Source: Flaveria trinervia (taxonomy: Eukaryota > Streptophyta > Magnoliopsida > Asterales > Asteraceae). Taken from it: DNA of 64,000 nt. The notes beneath the pieces are model-generated. The model was not told the DNA's origin, did not search any database, and saw only the letters and a program-made list of their open reading frames with translations. The translations under genes and the position numbers were made by a program. How positions within the stretch are numbered: the first letter of the stretch is position 1; each line of letters starts with the position of its first letter. Positions 25,101 to 34,885 of this stretch are shown here, one piece after another. The stretch spans positions 32,130,715-32,194,714 of the forward strand of contig CM046453.1 in assembly GCA_025506515.1 (NCBI GenBank). Reading direction: 5' to 3'.

Positions 25101-25302
25101 GATCTCATGGATGGGGTAACAGCTCTGTGTCCAGTTCCCCAAGACAGAGTTCCCATTCATCATTTGCCAAACAGATCATTGAGACTTCTTCCAGGCTTGT
25201 GCTTATATGGGTCACTTCTGAATGATCTAGAAGATAAAAAGACCAAATCTCTCTGCCATAATAAGTGGGACATCTTCAATAAGTTAGAGGTTTTGGCTGC
25301 AT

Positions 25303-25318
25303 TGGTTCAGGGGGAGTT
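25303..25318 (+). other. Polypurine tract of copy C
   Basis: GGTTCAGGGGGAGTT precedes TGTTGG of LTR3, identical to the tract of element A. Confidence 0.8.
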
Positions 25319-25363
25319 TGTTGGACCAAAAGAACCAATGAGCCTGATCAGAAAAACCTCTAA
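25319..25363 (+). repeat. LTR3, left piece (split by Harbinger)
   Basis: The first 45 bases of the LTR (TGTTGGACCAAAAG to CTCTAA) are interrupted after TAA by the Harbinger element. The LTR resumes at 29727 with gtcc. Confidence 0.88.
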
Positions 25364-25692
25364 GGGGGTTTGATTGTGCTGACTGAGTAAGATCTGACTG
25401 AGTAAGAAGCTGACCAGTAAGAAGTTCTGACTGGGTCAGATCTTACTGAAAGTTGGTTGTTTAATGTATCTGACTGAGTGCTGAATGAATTTGAATTTAA
25501 CCATATCGTCCTTTGTTCTGACGAGTTTGAATTAACTACTGTTGTGTAATCAATAAAAATAGTCAAATATATAAAAATAACATAATACCTTAAAATTCAA
25601 AATGTCATACAAAATACAAATTAAACATAAATCACACATAATCCAAAAAAAACATCCAATTTCAAACATATTACAAGAGTTTGCATACAAAT

Positions 25693-26962
25693 CTAACTTG
25701 AAGCATCTGAAAGCAGTTGATTGGCAATTTGGTCACGCAAAGTAGCCATATATTCAACGCCTTCTGAACCCCACTCCATGGCTTGTGTGTTTTGACCCTC
25801 ACTTCCTTCACCTTCACCATCAGTGGTAACCATAGTGTTCTCTTCAAAGTTTGTAAATAATTCATCTTGAATATTGTATTTTCTTATAAAGTTATGGACT
25901 GCAAAACAAGCAATGACTACGTCTCTTTGCACTCGAAAAGGATAAGGAGCCATTTGTTTTAAGATTGGGAATCTTGCCTTCAATACACCATAAGCACGCT
26001 CAATAACATTTCTAAGGCATGCATGAGCATGATTGAATCTTTCTTCTTTAGTTAACGCCCTTCGCCGTCGAAAATCTGCTAACCAATACCTTGTATTACG
26101 GTACGGAGTCATAAATCCACGAGTGTTGGTATATGCAGCGTCACAAAGGTAATATTTATCTGCAAATGTGAGTGTGACGTGTGTTATATCAAGAATACAA
26201 ATAATATATGTAATAATAAAAGTTATAGTTATATTATAAACCTGGAGGAGGAAATCGAAATCCAGAGGTCGGATTAAATGCCACTTCTTTCAAAACTCGT
26301 GAATCATGTGCTACGCCTTCCCATCCAGCCCATACAAAGGTGAATATCATATTAAAATCACATATTCCTAGCACATTTTGATAACATTCACCTTTTCCTC
26401 TTCCCCTAAAACAAGTTTGTTGATTAGCGGACACAACTGCATGTACAAGAGTTCCATCTAAAGCACCAATTGCTCCGGGAAATATGCTTCTTAGCCTTTG
26501 AAGTCTCTCCGAGGTATCTGTAGTTTCGTCTGAAGATGTTGGGACTATAATTTCTTTAGCAAAACACATCATTGCAACTAGAACCTCATGAAAACATTTA
26601 TGAACTGTTTGATTGGAGTGTTGAAATCGTCGTTTCACCACACGAAAACGTTCATTATGCCCTATAATATGTAGGAACATAGCCATTTTCTCTTCAATGC
26701 TTATAGTCTTACTAGGTCGCAACCAATTTCGTTGTGAAAAATGACCACATAATAGTACAAATGCCTCACGTGAAAGTCTCATCATTTCTTGACATTGTGT
26801 GGAAGATCCATGTAATAATTCATATGTATATGCATGCCCGGTTAAAGCAGAATCATTATCTCTTATTCTTTCAATTCTTTCCTCTCGTTTTCTTTTCCGG
26901 ACCAACATCAACCAATACCATGAAAGTAGAAAGAATGATAAAATTTCACCATCCGTATACAT
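25693..26962 (-). CDS. Harbinger transposase (HARBI1-like, DDE_Tnp_4), two exons
   Basis: Nuclease that cuts and rejoins the transposon ends in the nucleus. Exon 1 is 26242-26962 and exon 2 is 25693-26159. The intron has a GT donor after FRFPPP and a TTTGCAG acceptor, joining to KYYLCDAAYTNTRGF, a normal family sequence. This gives about 395 residues, normal for the family. Catalytic residues are present: D in GALDGTLV, D in HDSRVL and E in NVIERAYGVLK. The N-terminal half has the helix-turn-helix-like segment common in HARBI1 relatives (KMAMFLHIIGHNERFRVV). The start MYTDGEI at 26962 is the first Met in the frame; a short upstream exon is possible. No stop or frameshift was seen, unlike the other transposon genes here. 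Confidence 0.9.
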
Positions 26963-26995
26963 ATTTGACCTGTTAAAATTGATTCAAAATATTTA

Positions 26996-27205
26996 TAAAA
27001 GTCACACAATATACATAAAAAAAGTCATACAATATCCATAACAAAAGTCATACGAATGTTTTATAAAAGTCATACAATATCCATAACAAAAGTCATACAA
27101 AAACCATACATAGAGACATACGATATCCATCCAAAAGTCACACAAAAGCCATACGAATGTTTTATAAAAGTCATACAATATCCATAACAAAAGTCATACG
27201 CAAGT
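26996..27205 (+). repeat. Imperfect tandem repeats between the two Harbinger genes
   Basis: Repeating units built on aaaagtcatacaatatccat and cgaatgttttat, about 50-60 bases each. It lies upstream of the transposase start, so it may belong to its promoter or leader. Confidence 0.7.
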
Positions 27206-27277
27206 CAAAAAAAAAACACAAAAGTCAACCAAGTAATCCAAACTTCCTCCCTGCATTTCTCACCCACGACTCGCAGC

Positions 27278-28162
27278 TCACCGCTTAAGACGTAACCAAA
27301 CTTTTCTAATATCAGCACTTTCACCAAATAGCAAAAGAGCCGTGTTGTATCTCGGATCTTCTTCCCCCCATTCCATTTGTTCTAGCTTCTCCATGCATGC
27401 GTCCATTTCTTTATCAACATTATCTTTTTCCACCAACATCTTTGCAAGATTGATTATTTCATTCCCAACTTCTCTTAAATCATCATCTGTTGTTTTTCTA
27501 CGAACTTCTTTGCTACTTTTAGTACTTGCCTTGCGTTTTGAACGACCCGACGATTCTTCACTTACAGGTGGGAGATCTGTTTCCATTGAGTGTACTGAAC
27601 ATCATCCACATCATACTCAGAAGAACCTTCAACGTGATGAGGTTGTGTGGATGATGGCCCCCAACTAAAAATGCCGGTCGCGGTCACCCCCTCAAATAAT
27701 TTCGTACAAAGATCAGGGCAACGAAGGGGTGCATTTCTCAACTTTTCCACAAACTTGTTCAACTGTTTGAAAATTTTTATAGTTATAATCAACCTACTAA
27801 CATTAAATAATCTTTTATTAATAAGGTTTTCATATTAAAAAAATACCTTTGCCTCCGCTTCCCATTCTTCATCGCTCATATTGAAAGTGTTGGTTATAGG
27901 ATCATAAATATTTCCTGTTTTGTTTTTCAGTTTCACCCAAGCCCCGTACTTTGATCTCAAGTAGTCATATCGATTCTTCATTTGTTTATGTTCAACAATG
28001 AATTATGCTCATTTTTCAGCTTTTCCGCAACAACTTTCCATGAGGATCCTTTAAGGCTACTACCCTCTCGACCATTGATTGTTATCTCATGTATACACGC
28101 TTCGAGAAAAGTTTGTCAACACATTCTAACTTCCAAATAACTCTACTTTTTTTTTCTGCCAT
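27278..28162 (-). pseudogene. Harbinger ORF1: SANT/Myb-like protein (frameshifted)
   Basis: Partner protein that in this superfamily binds DNA near the ends and helps import the transposase. It reads from ATG 28162 (MAEKKSRVIWK). The trihelix-like region has SSWKVVAEKL and QMKNRYDYLRSKYGAWVKLK, then TGNIYDPITNTFNMSDEEW (27850-28010). An intron at about 27775-27847 precedes the exon with APLRCPDLCTKLF. The acidic/basic tail has SGRSKRKAS and a C-terminal helix KLEQMEWGEED. One-base frame changes appear near 28010, 28110 and 27585 although the protein is otherwise recognisable, so sequence error is as likely as decay. Confidence 0.75.
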
Positions 28163-28164
28163 GT

Positions 28165-28950
28165 CTATATACAAGTAATCAAGAAGTAATATCAAAATCG
28201 ATTTCAAGAACCCAATCATGAAGAACTAATACACACATCTAAACATTATCAAATTACCAACTAATAATAAGATCAAGAACCAATCATGAAGAACTTCCTA
28301 CCCAATCATGAAAAACTAATACACACATCTAAATATTATCAATTTACCAACTAATCATAAGATCAAGAACCCATATATCAAATTACCAACTAATAATAAG
28401 ATCAAGAACCAATCATGAAGAACTTCTTACCCAATCATGAAGAACTAATACACACATCTAACATTATCAATTTACCAACTAATCATAAGATCAAGAACCC
28501 ATATATCAAATTACCAACTAATAATAAGATCAAGAACCAATCATGAAGAACTTCTTACCCAATCATGAAGAACTAATACACACATCTAAACATTATCAAT
28601 TTACCAACTAATCATAAGATCAAGAACCCATATATCAAATTACCAACTAATAATAAGATCAAGAACCAATCATGAAGAACTTCTTACCCAATCATGAAGA
28701 ACTAATACACACATCTAAACATTATCAATTTACCAACTAATCATAATATCAAGAACCCATATATCAAATTACCAACTAAATAAGATCAAGAACCAATCAT
28801 GAAGAACTTCTTACCCAATCATGAAGAAACTATACACACATCTAAACATTATCAATTTACCAACTAATCATAAGATCAAGAACCCATATATCAAATTACC
28901 AACTAATCATAAGATCAAGAACCAAACTTCTTAAGATCAAATTACCAACT
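28165..28950 (+). repeat. Tandem array, ~128-bp unit, inside Harbinger
   Basis: Units start with atcaagaaccaatcatgaag at 28272, 28401, 28529, 28658 and 28785 (spacings 129, 128, 129 and 127). Each unit itself contains two related halves built on ttaccaactaat and atcaagaacc. Array members are nearly identical, so the expansion is recent. It lies between the SANT/Myb gene start and the GC-rich block. Confidence 0.9.
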
Positions 28951-29039
28951 AATCATAACATCAAGAACTAGAAATGAGCAAATTACCAACTAATCATAAT
29001 ATCAAGAACTAGAAATTGAGCAAACGTAACAACAAAGAT

Positions 29040-29600
29040 GAAGTAGTAGGTACTTTACCTCGGCAGGGAAAGGCGGCGACAGTGGCGTAGGGGCGGCGGG
29101 CGGGTGGAGGAAGGCGGCGACGGTGGCGCAGAGGCAGCGGGCGGCGGGGGAAGGCGCGGCGACGCGGGGACGGTGGGAGGGGCGGGGGGAGGCGGGGGGG
29201 GGGGGGGGGGGGGAGGAATGGAGGCGGTCGACGGCGGCTGGGGGGGGGGAAGCCGGCGACGGAGCGCAGGGGCGGCGGGCGAGGGGGGAGGATGGAGGCG
29301 ATCGACCGCGACGGAGGCAGAGGGCGGCGGCCGGGCGCGGGGGGGGGGGAGGAAGGAGGTGGTCGAGCAAGAAGAAAGGGGGAAGGCGGGGGGGGAGAAT
29401 GGAGGCGGTCGACGGCGGCTGGGGGCGGGGGAAGCGGCGACGGAGATCTGTTTGGGCGGCGGGCGAGCGGGGGGGAGGATGGAGGCGATCGACCGCGACG
29501 GAGGCGGAGGGCGGCGGCCAGGCGCGGGGGGGGGGGAGGAAGGAGGTGGTCGAGCAAGAAGAAAGGGGAAAGACTTTGTTTGGTCAGACAAGGAGAAAAT
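29040..29600 (+). repeat. GC-rich, G-run subterminal block of Harbinger
   Basis: An abrupt shift from AT-rich to extremely G-rich DNA, with an uninterrupted run of about 20 G at 29194-29213 and many CpG. A segment of roughly 170 bases (gtcgacggcggctgggg to gagcaagaagaaa) occurs twice in tandem (about 29227-29380 and 29410-29565). Open frames across it are proline- or glycine-only low complexity and look like composition artefacts. A G-quadruplex-prone or promoter-like CpG role is possible. Confidence 0.75.
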
Positions 29601-29726
29601 AAAGACCCGGTCAGCTCATCCATCCGGGTCAGACCAACCAGTCAGACGGATCAAACACATTGACTGGCTGACCGGGTCAGCCAGTCAGTGGTCAGACCGT
29701 AGTCAGACGAATCAAACACCCCCTAA

Positions 29727-30440
29727 GTCCTACAGACATCACAAAAGCTGAAGACTTGATCAGCTGTTTGACAAAGTCTGAAGACTTCAACAGCTGAAGA
29801 CTAAAGTACTGAAGACTTCAACAGCTGAAGACCAAAGTCTGAAGATCAACACCTGAAGACTAAAGTACTGAAGACTCCAACAGCTGAAGACTAAAGTACT
29901 GAAGACTTCAACAGCTGAAGACTAAAGTACTGAAGACTTCAACAGCTGAAGACTAAAGTACTGAAGACTTCAACAGCTGAAGACCAAAGTCTGAAGATCA
30001 ACAGCTGAAGATCAACAGCTAAAGTACAAAGACTGGAGACATCAGCTGATGACAACAGCTGAAGTTCAAGTACAAGTACTGAAGCCTTCAGAGTTTGTTA
30101 CAACAGCTGAAGAAGCATTCTTCAGTTGTTGTGATGGTTTCCTTTCAGTAGTTTTCTTTTTGTTTCAGTATTTGTAAAACGACTGAAGAGCATGTTCTTC
30201 AGTCGTTGTAGTTTCAGTAGTTTCTTTTCAGTAGTTGTAGTGACAGTTAACACTTAGTATTTTTGTAAGAAGATGTCAGTTGTTTTGACATCTTCAGTAG
30301 TTGTGTTAACTTTTAGTAGTTTGAATAATTCTGTTAGATGTCACTATCAAATGACATCAGCAGACGTCACATCTCCTATATAAGGAATGTTCCACCACGA
30401 CATTCTTATATAAGGGATGATTGACCTGATTGTAAGTGTG
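29727..30440 (+). repeat. LTR3, right piece (3' LTR of copy C)
   Basis: It resumes the LTR after the Harbinger insertion with the same motif vocabulary (acagctgaag, cttcagtagtt), the conserved hairpin at 30178-30207 and a TATA box at 30377-30385. It is clearly diverged from LTR1/LTR2, and beyond about 30440 similarity is lost, so the 3' edge is uncertain. Two TGACGTCA-like half-motifs (gacatcagcagacgtcac) lie just upstream of the TATA. Confidence 0.7.
29780..30015 (+). repeat. Expanded ~31-bp tandem repeat in LTR3 U3
   Basis: Units of the form actaaagtactgaagacttc plus aacagctgaag recur several times in a row, whereas LTR1 and LTR2 have only scattered single versions. U3 of LTR3 has been lengthened by tandem amplification. 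Confidence 0.75.
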
Positions 30441-31089
30441 ACATTTTGCCACCACGAAAGCGCGTATTGAATAAAATATTTGATTTGCAGAATTCTGTCC
30501 ATGTGATTGACTCAATCATCTAGATATTAGGCTATCCTAAAGATGAGGTACTTTACTACCACTTCAAGGCTCCAGGTCAAGATTTGGATTTCGGCCTACG
30601 AGTTCTTGGCAACGATAAGAATGTACTTAACATGTTGTAGTATCTGCCCATTTTAAAGTTGACTGAGATTTATATATAGCATGGGAGTACTGAGCTAAAC
30701 ACATACTTTTAGTCATCTGACAGTGGTTCTAAAGTAGTGATTAGGGAGATTGTTTATGTTGGGCCATCTAATTGTAGATGACATCTAACACTTGAGTGGC
30801 ATAATGATAACCCATGGTCTAGTGATGAAGTTGTAATGAGGCTATTAAACAAGGTAATGTGAATATTAGTATGAATACTAGTAATGAGCAGGTAGGTGAT
30901 GGTGTGGTGAACATAAACAATAACCATGTATAACCATTTAGAAATAAATAATAAGCATGTATATGATGTAGTAATGAGCTGGTAGGTGATGGTGTGGTGA
31001 ACATAAACAATAAGCATGTATATGATGTTGTAGTAACCACTGACAATAAACAAGTAGATGGTCATGTTGCGAACAATGGTAATGAGTAG

Positions 31090-31280
31090 GTAGGTGATAA
31101 TGTTATAAACATTGGCAATGAGAATGTAGAGGATATGGCTATGAATATAGGCAATGACATGTTAAGGATGTGAGTTTGAATATGTGAAATAAGAATATAA
31201 AGGATATGATTATGAGTATGGGTAATGAGCATGTGGAGGATGTCACTATGAATATGGGTAATGAGCATGTTGAGGATGTT
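31090..31280 (+). repeat. 36-bp coding minisatellite in the MULE remnant
   Basis: The unit atgaatatgggtaatgagca plus tgtggaggatgtcact, encoding NMGNEHVEDVTM, is repeated with variation. The array resumes after the Cassandra insertion with acTATGAATATGGGTATTGA at 31983. Confidence 0.7.
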
Positions 31281-31545
31281 TATAACACCTGGCCTCTTGT
31301 ACCATAAATGTTGTCTGCTTTGCCCACGAGAAGCTCACAAATTTGATTTTGGTTGTCTGGGTGGAAACTTTCTAGGGGAGTCACTCATCCTTGGATTGCT
31401 GTCACCTGAACATGCTTAACGAGTTCTCCTCTCATCCACAGTCAATATGCCCAAAAAGCGTTGGTGATGTTAGAGGCAAAACATTCCTTATGAACGAGGA
31501 ATCTCTTCTACCATGAAAGATATGGGATTTTCCTAGAGTGTTACA
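31281..31545 (-). repeat. Cassandra LTR (left; 3' LTR in element sense)
   Basis: It runs from TATAACACC to GTGTTACA. The 5S-like segment is at about 31358-31431 on the minus strand, with more substitutions than in the right copy (for example ctaggggag in place of cagggaggt). Confidence 0.82.
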
Positions 31546-31708
31546 AACACCCAACCCCTTTTGGACTCTTATCCTTGATGAGGTTGCCCTACCATCCTAT
31601 TTATGGATGTGGGATTGGCCTAAGATGCCACTATAAACACCCTCGAGGACTCAACATCCTTGATGAGGCACCATTCCAAACGAAAAAAGGGTGGCTCTGA
31701 TACAATTT

Positions 31709-31978
31709 TGTAACATCCGACCTCTTGTACCATCAATATGGTCTGCTTTGCTCATGAGGAGCTCATGGATTTGCTTTTGGTTGCTCGGGTGGAAACTTCC
31801 CAGGGAGGTCACTCATCCCTGGATTGCTGCCACCTGAGGATGCTTAACTGTTGAGTTCTCCTCTCCTCCACAGTCAATACGCTCAAAATGCGTTGGTGAT
31901 GTCAGAGGCAGAACATTTCTTATGAACTAGGAGTCTCTCCTGGCCACGACAGATGTAGGATTTGCCTGCAGCGTTATA
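31709..31978 (-). repeat. Cassandra LTR (right; 5' LTR in element sense) with 5S-like promoter
   Basis: It runs from TGTAACATCC to GTTATA. Minus-strand 31792-31862 resembles the 3' half of 5S rRNA, including the A-box-like AGTTAAGCATCCT and C-box-like GGGATGAGTGACC. In this family these drive RNA polymerase III transcription. Confidence 0.83.
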
Positions 31979-33111
31979 GTGTCACTATGAATATGGGTAT
32001 TGAGCAGGTAGATCAACTTATGGATCATAATACATTTATACCTCATTTTATGAATGAGTATGACTTTCAAAATAGCATGGTAGAGGATGAGGATAATGAT
32101 GAGTATGAAAGGGATAATAGTGAATTTGAAATTAAAAATGATGAATCTAGAATGGATAACAATGAGTCAAAGGATTATGATTCTATTGTTGATAAAGATA
32201 ACATGTTAGAGGATGTGAATGTTAACATGAATGAATTTAGAGCTGTAGTAGATATGGACGTAAAATGTGATATTGAAAAGAAAATGAAGTTGATGAGGAA
32301 ACTACACAAATAGATCTGGTTAACTTTGACAATCTAAGTGAAAATGAGGACGATCCACATAAAAAAAGATTAAAAAGGTGAGAAAGCAAAAAAAAAATTG
32401 GAAAGCAGTTGCATCAGCCCCTTTTTATGTTCGGCAAAGTATACATGACAAGAAAAAATCAAATTGGCTATTAAAAAAAGTTGTTAAGACTAGAAGGCAG
32501 CTTTGCATCTTAAAAAATGACAATCATAGATTCAAGGTTGTTTTTCAATGGCATAATCCAAGTTTTGTGTGTAACCAAGGGCAAATTGGAGAATGTTCAA
32601 ATGATAATGGGTCACAAGAGTGTGTGAAATCTTTGAAAGTTGGTGGTTCTAGTTCATTAAGTAAAAAATACTAAAAAAACAAAGTAAAAGAATCCAAAGC
32701 TCACTTCCCTTGGACTTTGCATATATCTAAGACCAATAAACATGATTTGTGGTATATGAAGCATGGGTGTCTAGAGTTTATTGGCTAGACACTTGGAAAG
32801 ATTTAACTCACCATTGACCTAATCAATAGGAGAGACATCTGGACATTGTTAGCATGCCTAATAGTTCTAACAACCCCAAATATCATACTTAGGTGGGTAG
32901 GCCAAGAAAGAAAAGTGTTGAGGAGTTGAGTGAAATCAAGAATGGTAAGAGGGTTAGGAGGGGATATTCAACTGCATGTTCAAGGTGCGACAAGAAGGGT
33001 CATAACAAAAGATCTTGCACTGGCCAAGGGGGTATAGAATGCTCAACAAGCAACACAAGATATATAATGTATGTTCTATCTGTTTATCTATTAAACCATG
33101 ATGTCTTTTGA

Positions 33112-33754
33112 AATCATATTTGTATTTTATTGTGGTATGTAATAGTTTGGTAGGTATCCCCTTTCTTTTGATACTTTGATATGGCTTATTTGTTAACATT
33201 TTGGTTATGGCATATTATATTTGACTACATTTGTTGGATTCATATTTGCATTCTGTACCATTTGTAACATTTGACAACTAATAACAAGATGCATAGCCAA
33301 GTCTTAAACCAATATCATTAAGATTTGCAGGTAAATACATGAACTAAAACCTATTTCCATTACAAGGTATTATTACATCATTTGAACAACAAATACATAA
33401 CAAAGAACAAACAACTTAAACCTAAACCAAATCGTAGTTTCCTCACTTGAAACTCTAAGCACTTACAATCAACTTGTAATTTGTTGTTGGATTTTAACAA
33501 TCCAGATATTATTCGAGTGGCATTTGTAGATAGTGGAAGGTCAACCCAACACACAAACCCACAACTTCTAACATGTTCACTTTAATATATTAGTTCAAGA
33601 AACAAAGAAGAAGAACAATATACCAAGACCAAACAAATTAGGGCTTACTTGTTAGCAAAATAATGAAAGTGACATCCCGGATTGTTGATGTCCGACGTGA
33701 TGATTCTGGTTGGTGATCCACATGAACATATTACCATGTTATATGCTCCAAGAG
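33112..33754. other. No gene seen; AT-rich flank of the MULE remnant
   Basis: AT-rich sequence with no coding signal, RNA gene or clear repeat. It may hold the degraded MULE terminus, but I could not define a terminal inverted repeat. Confidence 0.4.
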
Positions 33755-33760
33755 AGAGAG

Positions 33761-33800
<40 letters not shown>

Positions 33801-33801
33801 G

Positions 33802-33869
<68 letters not shown>

Positions 33870-33872
33870 ATA
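33755..33872. repeat. (GA)n then (TA)n microsatellite
   Basis: A purine run of GA/AGAG repeats (33752-33802) passes into an uninterrupted (AT)n run (about 33805-33856) and short TGTA repeats. Open frames here (Arg-Glu or Ile-Tyr repeats) are artefacts. Confidence 0.95.
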
Positions 33873-34885
33873 AGGCCACACTACCGTTCAAATAGAGATT
33901 GACCAAATTACCCTAAGGTGAGATGCATGTGAGTGGGAGTTAACGGCATACACTCTCGGCATTCAAAAATTGGACTGAAATTGATAACTTTTTAAAAAGT
34001 CTGGCTAATAATAAAAACAAAATAAACGTTAGTATCCAAGTGGAGACAATTTGTAAAACTTAGAGACGAAACTTACATTAACTCTATTATTTTATTTAAT
34101 ATGTACTCTAGAGTTAATATCATTATAAAGGTCCCACCATTATGTCTTTAATTCTCATGTAAGGTATATGTAATTCACATAATTGTATTGAATAACTTTG
34201 CAACATTAAATGTTTTTTTATTTTCTTCAAATATAATTGTAGAATGAAAAATCATTCATGAAGTGTACAAAAATAATACAATTTGAAAAAAAGTACAATT
34301 TCCAAAAATTACAATACATTTTGTTTCATAATGTTTTGTATCTTAACTATCCTTGCAGTGGTTTTTACATGTATATTTATGTTTATTAACGTACTTGAGC
34401 TGTTATGTTTCTATATATTGCAAATTAATACAATTAGGTTCTTATGTTTATAATCAAGATAAACAAATACATTTTGCCTTCCATTGTAATTATACATATT
34501 TGTATATATGAAAAGCATTACCATTTGACTTGTACATGGATGCACTATGTTATGTACCATATTTCTTACTTAAATTACTATGTCCTGTATTTATTAAACT
34601 TCTAGTGTTTGGAAGTATCCAGTGTAAAGCTCTTCAGACAATGACTTTAAAACAATCATGAAAAATAGTTACAAGAACAAGAAGGAAAAATTTGGCATTG
34701 CAAAGTTCTTCATATGTTGATTTTGAGAAACTACCACCAAAAAGAATAAAGGATCAACACCAAATAAAATGTTTGGAAGGCAATCTAAATCAACTAAGGA
34801 AAACAAGTAGTACAAAAGAGAGTGGAATTTTTTTTTTCAGTTCAATGAAAAAAAGGCCTGAGAAAAGAAGCTTTTTGAACTACTT
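33873..34885. other. No gene seen; AT-rich intergenic sequence
   Basis: Strongly AT-rich with scattered stops in all frames. No LTR, inverted repeat or RNA gene was recognised. Confidence 0.4.

Larger units (their letters stand above)
16433..25318 (+). mobile_element. Copia copy C, lacking its 5' LTR and 5' gag
   Basis: An older relative of A with fewer breaks per domain: gag from the coiled-coil on, protease, integrase, RT, RNase H, spacer, third ORF and polypurine tract, followed by LTR3. Substitutions relative to A are frequent, unlike the near-identical A/B pair. It begins abruptly at the 16432 junction. Confidence 0.85.
25364..29723 (-). mobile_element. PIF/Harbinger DNA transposon, probably autonomous type
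   Basis: It is flanked by a TAA duplication (25361-25363 and 29724-29726), the target preference of the superfamily. The ends are inverted: GGGGGTTTGATTG at left, and GGGGGTGTTTGATTCG reading inward from the right, followed by subterminal repeats of ctgactgag / tcagac type. It carries the two expected genes, a DDE transposase (25693-26962) and a SANT/Myb-like protein (27278-28162), both on the minus strand. The 4,360-bp insertion splits LTR3 and is therefore younger than copy C. Confidence 0.92.
31281..31978 (-). mobile_element. Cassandra-type TRIM retrotransposon
   Basis: A 698-bp non-coding element with two LTRs (31281-31545 and 31709-31978). Read on the minus strand it has a primer site next to the right LTR (revcomp of TGGCTCTGATACAAT, 31692-31706) and a purine-rich tract before the left LTR (AAAAGGGGTTGGGTG). 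The LTRs contain 5S rRNA-like sequence, the hallmark of Cassandra: minus-strand AGTTAAGC, GGATGAGTGACCTCC and CTGGGAAGT in 5S order. The likely target duplication is atgtt / gtgtc, two transitions apart; the parental repeat unit reads atgtc. C-to-T type changes are common in it, as expected for a methylated old copy. Confidence 0.85.
30500..33105 (+). pseudogene. Mutator-like (MULE) transposase remnant, catalytic core missing
   Basis: Three recognisable parts of a plant MuDR-type protein. (1) 30520-30720: LGYP..DEVLYYHFKAPG, DLDFGLRVLGNDKNV and EIYI, the N-terminal domain of these proteins. (2) 30850-32330: an Asn/Asp/Glu-rich region with a 12-residue repeat (NMGNEHVEDVTM) and an acidic stretch. 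After that comes a weak match to the zinc-binding DNA-binding region (HFPWTLHIS, about 32700). (3) 32893-33070: GRPRKKSVEEL followed by a CCHC knuckle CSRCDKKGHNKRSC, the usual MULE C-terminus. The DDE core expected between parts 2 and 3 is absent. Stops and frame changes are numerous. A Cassandra TRIM is inserted at 31281-31978. Confidence 0.7.

Noticed and set aside
28165..28950. Regular repeats at fixed spacing as a CRISPR array
   Set aside because: Units are contiguous 127-129 bp tandem repeats without unique spacers, in a plant transposon.
29002..29751. Long proline-rich (minus) and glycine/arginine-rich (plus) open frames
   Set aside because: They arise from GC-rich low-complexity repeats at the Harbinger end, are open in several overlapping frames at once, and include the transposon subterminal repeats.
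31792..31862. A functional 5S rRNA gene on the minus strand
   Set aside because: Only the 3' half resembles 5S, it is repeated in both LTRs of a TRIM, and the 5' half is missing; it is the Cassandra 5S-derived region.
33645..33895. Open frames over the (GA)n/(TA)n tract
   Set aside because: Pure microsatellite translation.
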